DNA of 64,000 nt from Blattamonas nauphoetae. Taxonomy: Eukaryota > Preaxostyla > Oxymonadida. Below the pieces are notes generated by a model that worked only from the letters and a program-made list of their open reading frames with translations, had not been told where the DNA came from and did not search any database. The stretch spans positions 434,001-498,000 of the forward strand of contig JARBJD010000008.1 in assembly GCA_033064195.1 (NCBI GenBank). Direction: 5' to 3'. Made by a program: the position numbers and the translations under genes. Numbering within the stretch: position 1 is the stretch's first letter; each line of letters opens with the position of its first letter. Positions 1-10,781 of the stretch are shown here, one piece after another.

Positions 1-148
1 GAGACGGTCTGGTTTAGATAAGTTTGGATCGATTGGTTGTTCGTCAGATACATCAAGGAGACGTCCAACATATTTTGGGATGAGATGAGTCAACATAGGT
101 GAGTTAGGAGGTGATTGAGGCGGAGTACTTTTTCGCTCCTCGATTCCA

Positions 149-1435
149 CTATGGCCCGCTCTTTTCGGAATTTTGGAGATTTCCGAGGAGAGCTTCGATT
201 GAGAGCGGAAATATTCCAGTTGCGGAGAACGATGCATGAATAATATCTGGAGTGGTAGATTTTGCAAATGCTCCAGGCAACGCGGCCACTAAAGCTGTTT
301 TAAACTCCTGTTCGGAACATCCTGGAGGTGGCAGGAACGTTGTAGACAGGATTTGCTTAAATGATCCAAAAACATACTGGTCTAGAGGTGCACAAATGTG
401 AGAAGTGTGAGGAGGAATCAGGATCATACCAATGTTATGATCCTTTAGAAGCCGAATCGCCCGATCTGATGTATGTGAGGAACAACCATCTGTGATTATT
501 AATGCAGTTTTTCCCTGTTTGTGGAGCCTTTGTCTCAGTTGGTCGATTTCTGGAATCAACGACGATTCCACGATTTCTTCAAATATCGCCTTCGTCATCC
601 ATCCTGTTCCTTGTCGGATGATTTTAAACCCGTGAATCTCCAAGTTGATGAATTCATGACGGTCTATTTTGCGTGGATACAGCAGGATAGGTGAAAGTGG
701 AATTCCCTTCGTGGACACTGTGACGAAGAGTGTGACATTTTCATGTCTTGGAATGGAGGGAGAAAGGATCTCTGGGTTGTCTGTTGAGGTGACACGCTGT
801 GATTTGTCATTTTGATGAACAACGACTGAGGTTTCATCACAATTTAGAATAAGATCAGAATCGATGTGAAACTCCGAAAGAGTTTCACCTAGTAGCGAAA
901 TCCAGTATTTCATTGTTCCTTCCGTTGAAGCTTCGATCCTAGAATTTTCTGTGAAATGAGGTTTGAAACTCTGGAGTTCTTTGTGTCTTTCGATGAAACC
1001 ATTTAGCCACTGCCTTGATAATGGAGGTCTCGTTGAGTCGAATCGTCCACTGCTTTCCTCCATATCCTTTGCCTAAAGAGATACAAAGAATAAAATTGGG
1101 ACTTTTTGCAGTATTTTAGTTTTGTCGATGTTCCCAGATTTTTTGATCTCGTCCAGGGAAAATTCGACCAGTTCTTTTTCTTGATGCTGTAAAAGTCGGG
1201 ATGGCCGACCATTCTTCGCAATATCTCTGTTTGTCTTTTCTGCTTTCTTTGCTCTTGATAGTTGATGCACAGAACACACATCTGCTTTTTCGAGCATCGT
1301 TCCCGGAATACTATGGTCACGCTGGATTTGTAGTCCCCGCTGGACGCGATTCGGTATCAATCTGTATTCTTGCTGTGATGCGAGTTTCGATATAGTGGAT
1401 ATCTCTGGTTGACTGTACTTTTCTGATCTTGACAT
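149..1435 (-). CDS. pogo/Tigger-like DDE_1 transposase (copy A)
   Basis: Cut-and-paste DNA transposase of the Tc1/mariner-pogo (CENP-B/jerky-like) type. The N-terminal ~110 residues are helical DNA-binding sequence. They join through a 30-nt GT-AG intron (1073-1102) to a CENPB-type helix-turn-helix around PLSRQWLNGFIERH and then the DDE_1 catalytic domain. The three catalytic Asp positions are visible in LILNCDETS, ALIITDGCSSH and CAPLDQYVF. The start at 1435 (MSRSEKYS) was chosen because a neighbouring transposase starts similarly (MSEQ); an upstream in-frame Met exists at 1531. With the intron removed the frame is open throughout, so this copy may be intact. No terminal repeats were identified around it. 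Confidence 0.8.
1073..1102 (-). other. 30-nt micro-intron in transposase A
   Basis: GT...AG interval (GTCCCA...CTTTAG) that holds an in-frame stop. Removing it in phase 0 joins the N-terminal DNA-binding exon to the CENPB/DDE exon in one open frame. Confidence 0.65.
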
Positions 1436-1629
1436 AAAAATGGTATGGTCAACACCGTTGATGATGGAATCAAAAAGAACAATTCCACCTTCAAATGATC
1501 CACTCGACTTAAATTCCAAAAAACGCAACAAATGACGCGATTCTACACGAGAAATAGAAATATTAATTCATCGAAAAATGCAGCCTCCCAGATGAGATCT
1601 ATCGGGTTTATTCCACATCGCGGGTATAT

Positions 1630-1833
1630 TTAGGACTTTAACGGCGTAAGGAGTTTTCCTGATGCTGTTTGATCTGCTTCTTTGGCCATTTCTCGCATCT
1701 CCTCAAGAGAAAACTTCGTTTTTCCGAGTTGATCACGCACTGATACTCCTTCTTTCTTTTGAATTTTTTGCAATCCGTAGGTGATCAGCCTACAGTCAAA
1801 ATGATCACTGCCTTGACTTTTCCGGCACTTCAT
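1630..1833 (-). pseudogene. possible N-terminal fragment of another pogo-like transposase
   Basis: A short open stretch with a lysine/glutamate-rich helical segment (KFSLEEMREMAKEADQTASG) resembles the segment EFSLDEIKKSG of the adjacent transposase A. No catalytic domain follows on this strand. The assignment rests on this weak similarity and on location inside a transposase cluster. Confidence 0.25.
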
Positions 1834-2096
1834 TTCTTCACTTTTTCATGCTCTATTATGCAAAATTTAGGAAACAAAGGATATTGGGAAACAGCACGAA
1901 AGGATATACAGGCGAGGTGTAAAGAGAAACTTGGTAAAGTCCTGGGTGGACGTGCGTTCACCCTTCTCTCTCGAAAACACCTGTCCACACGGTTAGAACG
2001 CCTTCTCTTTGCATTCGACCACTGGCCGCAATACTCCCTTGGGAAAGCGTTCTGTTCCGACGTGGCTTGGATCTTCCGCTTTAATCGGCAATTTCT

Positions 2097-3270
2097 ATGG
2101 CACCTCCGCGCGCAGCGAAACAGAAGAAACTGTGGGCAAATGGTGACTGATAGATAGCTCACAGATGAGCAAGAAAAGGAACTTGCAAACGAAATTGTCG
2201 CCCTCGCCAATTGCCATAAACTGGTTGGAAGAGTTGGTGTCATCAAACTCGTTCAGTCAAAACATCACATTGTTGTCACCCAAGGATGGGTCCATAGATT
2301 CCTAAACCGTCATAAAACTACTCTAAAACGAACCAACGCGAAACCCATGGAAAGTAGTAGATCAAGGCTGCAAAAGAAGATGATAAGAAAATATAAAGCA
2401 CGCCTGCAGACATCAGTGGTTGGAGTTCATCCACGCCTACTGTTCAATTGCGACGAAAGTCTCCTTCGCAAGACACCTTCGGTCGGGACGAAAAAAGTGA
2501 TCGTCAAAAAAGTAGCAACAAACCCAAGATTTAAGGAGAGCTCAAGCAAAAAGGTCACCGGTATGCTCGCTTGCATTCCATTCCTTGGGAAACCGGTTAA
2601 ACCCTTGATCATAGTCAAAGCGGAGAAACTTGATCCTAAAGTCCAACATGAAGTTAAAAAAGGAAATATCGAGGCGATTACAAACGTTAGCAGCAGTGGC
2701 TTGATACAAGCAGACCAATATAGAAGCTGGATCAGTGATCAGTTTATTCCACATGTCAGATCGGTTCGTGTGCAACAAGGGCTGCTCGATAACACTGCTG
2801 TTTTGCTTGCCGACAATCTCGAAATACATAAAACGAACGAAATCAAAGCAGACCTTGCAGCAAACAATATAATTCTTTTCACCTTCCCGCCTGCGTCCTC
2901 CCATCTGACGCAGCCTTGCGATCAACTCACGTTCACAGCTCTAAAGCAAATGGAGAAGAAAGATAGCAATATTCATGATGCGACAACTCAAACACACCGG
3001 TTTTCAGAAGCAGCACTCACTCTTGCCAGCTGCATCGATGAGAAAAAGAACAGTTTGGCATTCAAGGAAGCTGGCTTCATGATCAAAGAAAAAAGAGGAA
3101 AACAAACCGTTGTTTTGAATGATGGAAGGTTCGACGCCATGGAATCTTCATGCATTCCAGACGAAGAAGACACCAAGAAAGAGAAAATGGAAGACGATCA
3201 CAATCCCACATTTGGTTTTGTGAATCGTCCACAGTTTCCGGCACGATGGACTCCAAAGTTCAAGCAGTAA
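2097..3270 (+). CDS. pogo/Tigger-like DDE_1 transposase (copy C)
   Basis: Second transposase, distinct in sequence from its neighbours. The predicted start MAPPRAAKQKKLW is followed by a probable 31-nt GT-AG micro-intron (2143-2173; a 22-nt alternative also keeps frame). Next come a CENPB-like helix-turn-helix (WVHRFLNRHK) and a DDE_1 domain with D1 in LLFNCDESLL, D2 in VLLADNLEIHK and D3 in HLTQPCDQLTF. The C-terminal tail is acidic and lysine-rich. The frame is open from 2158 to the stop at 3270, so it could be functional. Terminal repeats were not found. Confidence 0.75.
2143..2173 (+). other. probable 31-nt micro-intron in transposase C
   Basis: GTGACTGATAG...GAGCAAG. Without its removal the N-terminal MAPPRAAKQ frame ends at TGA/TAG. 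Removal in phase 1 links it to the helix-turn-helix frame. Acceptor choice is ambiguous (22 or 31 nt). Confidence 0.4.
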
Positions 3271-3375
3271 CCAATCGCTCTAATTATCTGGTTTTGCTCA
3301 CTACACTACATAAATTTATGATTGACTGTTTTTTCCAGAAAAGAACCACAAAATATGAGTGACAAAACGTAAAGG

Positions 3376-3407
3376 GAGTGATCATCACGTCATCTTGATG
3401 ATCACTC
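3376..3407. other. perfect 12-bp stem, 8-nt loop palindrome
   Basis: GAGTGATCATCA (3376-3387) pairs exactly with TGATGATCACTC (3396-3407). It sits between two convergent transposase genes and overlaps the 3' end of the minus-strand one. It could form a 3' hairpin in either transcript or be chance; no function is claimed. Confidence 0.4.
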
Positions 3408-4667
3408 ACGGAATGCCACAAGCAGAGGCTCGTCGTTCGTCGGCCATGTGCCTGCTTGTCGGAAGCTTGCTTGAATTGTTTTCGGATGAAGTGCATCACC
3501 GAGAGCAATTGGTAAAATACGTGCCAATTCCTGTCTATAGGCTCCGATCCCAGGCAATTCAGGCTGTGTAAAGTTAGAATGTAATTCTTTTTTAAATCTC
3601 GCAAAAACAAATCGATCCAGGGGTTGGCAAAGGTGGGTTGTGTGAGGTGGCAATCGAAGGAGAAGGATCCGCTGTTGGCTAACGAGGCGGAGAACCTCTT
3701 CGTCATTCCTTGTTTGATGTCCATCCAATAGAAGGAGAGCAAAATTCTTGGTTAGCTTGAGATCATTGCGTTTGTTTGTGATGGATGGAAAAATATGATC
3801 GATCATGATCTCACGGTATGTGTCCGAGTTTATCCATCCAGTATTTCGAAACTGCGGCAGAATGTGGAAAGATGGCAGGGAGAGAAATTCTTTCACTGGA
3901 TTTGCAGTCGGCCATAGTAGAATTGATTGAAGACTGGTTCCGTCAGCCGCCACGGTACAACATATAGTCGCGTTTTCGACACGATTTGTGCTCTTGGTTG
4001 GAGGAGGAACATCTTTTTTGAAATACACAATGGGACTTTTGTTCGAAGAATCGATCCTCAGACTCGATTCGTCCAAATTCCACAGCAAGCTTGGAACGAT
4101 ATTGTTCTGTTGAATGACAGACTTAAGCAATGAAATCCATGCAATCATATTTTGCGGTGTGCTATTCCTTATTCTGTCAGGCTCCATGATTTTTGGTGAG
4201 TATACTTGGAGGATCGGACTGTGATCGATATGGTACTGCATCCACGATAAGTCAAGATTGGGTGAATCATGTGAAACCCAACTCTGTTGATGATAGAGGC
4301 GATTCGCCTGCACTTGAAGAGAAAAAAATCACACTTCAGTCAATAGTCGATGTTTTGTGATCTCTTTTCCGTCCGCGATGTTTTCAATCACAAAATTTTC
4401 GAGTTCTTTTGTTTTGATTGTTCCTAATTTACTAGGTCTGTCTTCTTTTCCGATCACTCCATCAACTTTCAATTTTTTTCTTCCTCTGGACAGGGTCGAG
4501 CGCGGGACATGGGATCCTTCTGACAGGACTGCTAGCGTGACATCTTCCTTCTCGTAGATGGCAAGAGCCCGAGTCGTTCGTTGAGGAATCGATTTGTACT
4601 CAACTTCTCCCAGCTTTCGAGTGACCAGCAACGGAGAGAGAGGAGGAGAGATAGGCTGCTCCGACAT
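3402..4667 (-). CDS. pogo/Tigger-like DDE_1 transposase (copy D)
   Basis: Transposase with an N-terminal psq/HTH-like region (TLAVLSEGSHVPRSTLSRGR) and a 27-nt GT-AG micro-intron at 4308-4334 that holds the only in-frame stop. A full DDE_1 domain follows: D1 in LLWNLDESSL, D2 in LLLDGHQTRND, D3 in HLCQPLDRFVFARF. The start is taken at MSEQPISPP (4667); 4700 is an alternative. The C-terminus lines up with neighbouring copies (TIQASFRQAGTWPTND), so the length looks complete. The gene is divergent from the plus-strand copy at 4726. Confidence 0.8.
4308..4334 (-). other. 27-nt micro-intron in transposase D
   Basis: GTGTGATTTTTTTC...GTGCAG carries an in-frame TGA. Removal in phase 0 joins ...KHRLLTE to ANRLYHQQSW in one frame. 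Confidence 0.6.
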
Positions 4668-4725
4668 TTTTCTTGTGGGCTGATCATCTCTCGAAAACAA
4701 CCTAATAAGACATTATGAACAAACC

Positions 4726-5962
4726 ATGAGTTGTTTGAATTTGTTTCATGAAATACATTTTCAAAACCTCGATATAGACAAAAATAGGCTACTTGAACGA
4801 GTGTGGGAACAAAACAATCAAAGTTTGCGAATACTGTATGATTTTCTCGCGTTTTTCTCACATTCTCGGGTTTTCTCGAAACGATACATCAGATCTTTGT
4901 CGATCCGATCCCCCCGTCTTTCCACCTCTCGCCCGATCCAAATGGAACCAGCTCGTATTGAAGCTGTGATTCAAATCAACATAATCGTGTGGATTAAATT
5001 CATAAAAAGGCGGATGGCGCTGTACAAGATCACTCCCGACACTTTGTTCAATTTGGATGAAACCTCGCTCCGATTATCCGATTCTCTCTCAACTCACTGT
5101 GTGCACTTCGTAAATCTTCCAACTGCCATCGTTAAGAAAGGAAAGAGGGTGGAGAACGCAACCCTATTGTACACAGCGGTCGCTGACGGAACCAGACTTT
5201 GTGCCCACATTCTCTATCCAAAGAAGAAGGAGGCCCAAGAATTTGCCACACTCAAACATTGCAGGGTGGTGGTCCATTACGGCACGAATGGTTGGATGAC
5301 TACCGATATGTTCCAAAAAATTCTGGTTGAACACATTTTCCCCGAAATGAACGCTCGACGTGGTTCAACGAAACAAAAGGCGAAATTGATGCTTCTACTC
5401 GATGGCCATAGTTCCCGAAATGACCACGAAATCCAAATTTCGGCAGAAAAAAACAATGAACGACTCCTTTTCAAGATCCGAAGCGACTACAGCCTCTGGA
5501 TATCGAACAAGTTTGTGTTCTGCCCTGAAAAAAGCGCTCCATGTGTCGGAAGATCCCGAAACAATCACTTCATCGTTTCGTGATTGTGGTTTCTTTGCAA
5601 ATTCCGATTCCGCATTATTGCAACAGTGGCATCAAAAATTTGGGGAAGAGGGATCAGAACCTCTAACGTACCCTGGAGATGAGAACGTCGACGAAAACGA
5701 CCCCACCGCCACACATCGAGCCGACCAATTGTCTTTTGATCCTGGTTCCAAACCACCCCCAACACAAGTAAATGACCACACGATCCGTCCATTTAAACGA
5801 AACCAGTCAACGCGATCTGAGACAGGAAGAGAATCCAGCGAACCAAAAAAGGCTCCTCGACTCAAGCAAACAACTCTCCCACTTCTGTTCGGGACTCCTC
5901 CGGATCAAAGGAGGGCAAAGCTGTTCATAGTTAAGGAGGATGACGACGAAATCGACTTGTGA
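4726..5962 (+). pseudogene. broken pogo-like transposase with internal deletion
   Basis: Closest in pattern to transposase D: D1 in TLFNLDETSLRL and D2 in LMLLLDGHSSRND are present. The sequence then jumps frame around 5450-5500 to a C-terminal part (SALKKALHVSEDPETITSSF). The segment that should hold the third catalytic Asp (the HxxxxPLDRxVF region, roughly 25-30 residues) is missing, so the protein cannot be catalytically complete. The N-terminal helix-turn-helix before residue ~60 is also eroded. The acidic tail contains KQTTLPLLFG, resembling a PCNA-interacting (PIP) motif of the kind known in Drosophila pogo transposase. Confidence 0.75.
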
Positions 5963-6187
5963 ACTGTGAAGGATCCTGGTTTTTAGAATGGGTTTGTTTT
6001 CATTTCAATCAACAATAACACTTCAGTCTACTTCCAATTTGCCTGAAACACCTCTCTAAATCTATTTAACTCACCATCATCAACGATAAAATCAAATGAC
6101 ATTACATGAAGCTAATACTTACAGTTCGATTTTCTGCTGACTCGGGATGGATTCCGGACTTTGTGGATTTCCTCACACTTTGTGCCT
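5963..6187. other. spacer without recognisable gene
   Basis: Non-coding spacer between the transposase cluster and the polymerase remnant. I see no repeat or RNA structure in it. Confidence 0.5.
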
Positions 6188-6421
6188 TTAATGCGGACTG
6201 TATTTGATTTGATAATCAGTTGCTTTCAGTCCATGAATGAATGGAGGACATGATTCATTTTCAAGTACGATTGCCTTCAGATGAATTCCACTGAGACTGA
6301 GCTTCTGTTGTTGTATTTTCGCTATCTCAAATCCATTGGTGTCATCGTCAGAGTGAACTCTTCTTGTTTGAAAGTTCAGTGTTGTAGTCACAGTTTTTTC
6401 TCCGTTCAGACGCTTCACTTA

Positions 6422-6995
6422 TAGTGGAAATTTAACCCGATACTTTAATTTAACCCGATACTTTTCTCCCATTTTTTGGACCCCTGTTTCCATCCATCCC
6501 ATATTTCTCGGAACCCATAACTTTTTGGGTCCCACCATTTCCGGGTTGGATATCTACCCTCCCCCATCAATCACTTGAGGTAGAAATCGAACCTCCAAAA
6601 TAGGATCCCCGGGTGGGGTCTCCTATTTAGGAGCCTTTTTTTTCTAATTTTTTGACCCTTTTTTGGCTCCCAAATAGGAGGTCCTTAACATTTAAGCTTA
6701 GGAAAGCCGAACTTCACGACCACTTTTCTCCACGCCTGTTCATGATTTTTCAATCCCAGTTCATTTCTGGTGATTTGGGATGGTTTTCTCTCAAAATGAC
6801 AATTTTTTGAAAAATGAAAAATCCTGGGGGGATCTGGGTGGAAATTTAGGGTGAAATATTGATTTACCTGTATAATAAGCTTAGGATCATGAAAACTTGT
6901 TTTGATCATATCTCCACAACCAAACATGATCCAGACATGAAACTTTTACCAATATGGATGTTTTGTTGAGAAGTATTTTTTTCGGAAAATTTTGA
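6422..6995 (+). repeat. left arm of foldback element
   Basis: Reverse complement of 7775-8348 over ~574 bp with almost no mismatch. It starts TAGTGGAAATTTAACCCG. Confidence 0.9.
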
Positions 6996-7774
6996 GAATT
7001 TTCGAAGACCTCCTATTTTGGCACTTTATGGTTTTTCCGTGTTTTTCTCAGAATCTCCACCTCCATCTCCAGGCATCTGAGTAGTCCCATCAAAATAGGT
7101 AAAACTGGGATCAATTGATGTCAGTGCCTAAATTTGGACTGAGATCAAATTTCAACTCTTTTCCTTTGAGATTTTCTCATTATCACTTCATTAATCATGT
7201 TCAATTCACTTCTTGTTTTCACATAATGCTCTTCAATATTTCAGACAGCTCTTATTTCCCAAAAACACGCACGATCACAATCACCAACACTTCTTTTTTC
7301 GATGTATTCCCTTCATTGACTTTAGTCAGTGAGAAAAAACCATCAAAGAAGACATAATAACGCATTATCGACTTGTTTTTATAATTATTGTTGTAGAACA
7401 AACTGAAACAGCAGCACCCAAAGTTTGCATTTTCATGATCTATGAAGTGACCATTTTCCTTTTTACTTTTTTTTCCATTCAAATATCATATATAAGAAGA
7501 CTTTTTTGAAATGAAAGAAACGAAATGGTATTGTAGGTATTTGGTGGGATCAGATCCGACTGGGATCACTGGGATCAAATCAGAAGCCTGTCCATCTCAC
7601 TCTCTGAGAACGAATCTGTCGAAAATGATGATTTGGATTGGATTCTGATGGTGTCTCCACCATTTTGACGGAATTTGGAGACTGGTGCATCATCCCATGT
7701 CAAGTGACAGCTCTCATTTATAACCATGGTTAAAAAGAAAAAAAAATATCTCAACTGCCGCAAGTGGATTTTTT

Positions 7775-8348
7775 TCAAAATTTTCCGAAAAAAATACTTC
7801 TCAACAAAACATCCATATTGGTAAAAGTTTCATGTCTGGATCATGTTTGGTTGTGGAGATATGATCAAAACAAGTTTTCATGATCCTAAGCTTATTATAC
7901 AGGTAAATCAATATTTCACCCTAAATTTCCACCCAGATCCCCCCAGGATTTTTCATTTTTCAAAAAATTGTCATTTTGAGAGAAAACCATCCCAAATCAC
8001 CAGAAATGAACTGGGATTGAAAAATCATGAACAGGCGTGGAGAAAAGTGGTCGTGAAGTTCGGCTTTCCTAAGCTTAAATGTTAAGGACCTCCTATTTGG
8101 GAGCCAAAAAAGGGTCAAAAAATTAGAAAAAAAAGGCTCCTAAATAGGAGACCCCACCCGGGGATCCTATTTTGGAGGTTCGATTTCTACCTCAAGTGAT
8201 TGATGGGGGAGGGTAGATATCCAACCCGGAAATGGTGGGACCCAAAAAGTTATGGGTTCCGAGAAATATGGGATGGATGGAAACAGGGGTCCAAAAAATG
8301 GGAGAAAAGTATCGGGTTAAATTAAAGTATCGGGTTAAATTTCCACTA
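7775..8348 (-). repeat. right arm of foldback element
   Basis: Inverted copy of 6422-6995, ending at CCACTA followed by TA. Confidence 0.9.
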
Positions 8349-8350
8349 TA

Positions 8351-9190
8351 ATCGTCACTCGTGATGCTTGTTTTCTTCAGAGACACTCCTTTGATCTTAC
8401 ATTTCTCATCGAGAGAGTAACACTTTGGTGCAAGACAGATCATCTGTTCACCTTCCTTCTCAATTGCTAATCCCAACAGCTTCTTCTCATCATCGACTCC
8501 TTTTTCAGGATTGGGAAACCATTCATATTTGTGTGCATCATAGAATTCCTTGTCAGCAATCACGTGTTCAAATTGTTGATGGATTCCAGCATTCGGATCA
8601 CCAGCAATTGCCCAATAAGCAGAGTCAGTATCTCCCTCACAGAATTGAATCTTGTTCATGTCAAGACACTTGTACATGAAGTTGTAGATGAAATTCAGAT
8701 ACCAGAACTTGGCATTGTCGAGTGTGAACACTGCTTCTTGCAGACATGTTTTGCATGATGCTTTCTCTCTGTCTTCAATCACTATGTAGTTGTCCTCATT
8801 GATCTCTCGAGTTGCCACAAATCCTTTCATCATTTGTTTCAAGTAGGTTCTCTTCTCATTGCAGATTGTGATTGAGTTGTATTTCTCAGTGTTCATTCCA
8901 TCGTATCCGTAACTTCCATTCAAGTTCGTCTTACAGAACTGTTCCTTTCCCTTGTTTCCAACTTTCATTGCTTCAATTCTATCGTTCATGAACGATGTCA
9001 CAAATGGTTCAAATCCAGCATGTCTCGAGAACACCATCACACTCCTAACGTCATCAATAATGAAGTGGCAATAGTCGATGAGGAACCACAGATAGTATGT
9101 TGAAAAGAACATATACTGATCGTGTGTGCTCAAGAGTTGGGTCAGTTTCCGTTGTTTATCATCAGTCTTCAATCCATGTTTCTTCATCAA
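8351..9190 (-). pseudogene. Polinton PolB palm/fingers segment
   Basis: Part of the broken polymerase. It carries the family-B motif B-like NLNGSYGYDG, the motif C core GDTDS and a downstream KCYSLDE segment. Its left edge is cut by the foldback element at 8348. Fossil; the family is assigned from the GDTDS plus NxxYG combination of protein-primed polymerases. Confidence 0.75.
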
Positions 9191-9467
9191 CGAATAAGTC
9201 TTCTCTCCAATGTTCTCTTCTGTTGTAATGACAACAATGTTTCTGAAGATTGGTGGGAAGTTAATGAAATCATTCAGGTACTTTTCATCGATGTGTCCTT
9301 TCAGTTCTGCAACGAACAGTGTCTTCTGATTCTTGTCCTACATCATCTTCCTGCACTCTTTATCTCCTGTTGTGGTGAACAAGCATCTTCCTGGCTTACA
9401 CATTCTGTGTTTGGTGGATGGATTGTTCTTGTTCTTGATTGATGAGAAAGCACTTGGATAAAGTGAA

Positions 9468-10781
9468 TTAGTCAACACCACAGACATGAGTCATTATGTG
9501 TTCTGTATCCTTGGAAATGACTTTGTTGTCTTCGAACTTGAAGTGATGGATTGGTGTCACATCTTTGATGTTCTGTCGGTGCTGAACATTCGAGAATCCA
9601 CCAGTCACTGCTGCTCTCAGTTTGTGATATGTTTGCTCATGTGTCAGAGTCATTGGTAGAGATTTCCAGATGCAATACTTCTTCAATTGAATTCTCAATC
9701 TTGTGAGATGCTCATCTTTGTCTGACTTGTAAGTGTTGCAGTCATCACAACATATCTTCACGTTCTCTTTTGAATGTCCTTTCAAATTGTCGATTCTATC
9801 CAACGTTGGTTTGATTGCTTGTGAGAAGTGACATTTGCAGATATAGCACACTCTCTTGCACTGTTGAACGAACCACTCATAGTCTTCTACATTGACGATT
9901 TTGTTTGTATTGCGATGTGCTTTCTGATCCTGATAGATGTATCCTTCCACTTTGTATTTCCAGTATTGTTTGGTGATTTTGATTGGTCCAGATTCGTCAC
10001 ATTCGTTGTAGTCAGCATCAATATCAAAGTCCTTGTAGGCACAAGCATACTTGATTGCTGATGCATTTGCTGACAGTGAGAGATTGTGCAACATGTCCAC
10101 TTTGCATTGGAAGTTCAAATTGATCAGATTGTCAAGTGGTGCTATCATACATTCGACGTCTCTAATGTTGTAGAATTTCAGATCTTCCCATCGGTTCTTG
10201 AATCCTTGTTTGTTCCAATCATCGAGGTACAATTGATAATCGCTGTCGGACATTTCACTCTTGTTCAGACTGGAATAGAATTCATATCTGGAGAATGGTT
10301 CCTGTTTACTCAGTACTGTGTCGTAGTCTGATGAATCAAATGATTCGTAAGCAAAGAATGATTTCTGAAGAGTTGTATTTCCTCCAAAGGCTTTGACTGC
10401 ATTGTCCAATGTCAATGGTCCTGTGTATGACATCATGTCAATGAATCGAAGTACTTGTTGAGTTCTCTCATGTCTGATCAAAACTTGTTTGTACTTCGTT
10501 GTAGATCCAAGAAAGCTAACCACTTTCGAATCCTTGTCAACGAGATCACGAAAAATGAGATTGATGTCAAATCTTGAACTGTTAAATCCTATGACACTGA
10601 CTTCATTCTGAGAAGGAATCTCAGGTTCTTCGTATTGGTTGTTTTCTCGAACTGTCTCAGCGTATTTGAAGAGTTGTCTGATCCACTGCTTCACAAAGTC
10701 CTTGCCATCTCGAAGATCAAAGTAGATTGACTTCACACCTGATTTGGTTTTGATTGCAGATGCAACAGAGAGAGGTTTCAA
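9468..10781 (-). pseudogene. Polinton PolB exonuclease segment with embedded HNH domain
   Basis: Middle part of the broken polymerase. FNSSRFDINLIF fits the exonuclease II region. Between the exonuclease and palm parts lies a domain with CYICKCHF, LDRIDNLKGHS and CCDDCNTYKSDKD. That is the CxxC...DRIDN..H...CxxCN layout of HNH nucleases (as in endonuclease VII-like and homing-type HNH domains). Confidence 0.7.

Larger units (their letters stand above)
6422..8348. mobile_element. 1.93-kb foldback (long-TIR) DNA transposon inserted in the PolB remnant
   Basis: The two ends are long inverted repeats of about 574 bp each (6422-6995 and 7775-8348), near-identical. The element begins TAGTGG and ends CCACTA and is flanked by TA on both sides (6420-6421, 8349-8350), the target duplication of the Tc1/mariner-pogo group. 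Polymerase sequence continues on both flanks, which fixes the boundaries. Each arm contains the same 80-codon open stretch, a by-product of the repeat. The 780-bp centre has no convincing gene, so the element is non-autonomous. Its TAGTGG termini match those of the 6.8-kb pogo-like element at 13764-20561, a likely source of transposase. Confidence 0.85.

Noticed and set aside
6685-8085. Two identical 80-codon ORFs
   Set aside because: The same sequence in the two inverted arms of the foldback element; no domain and no independent support.
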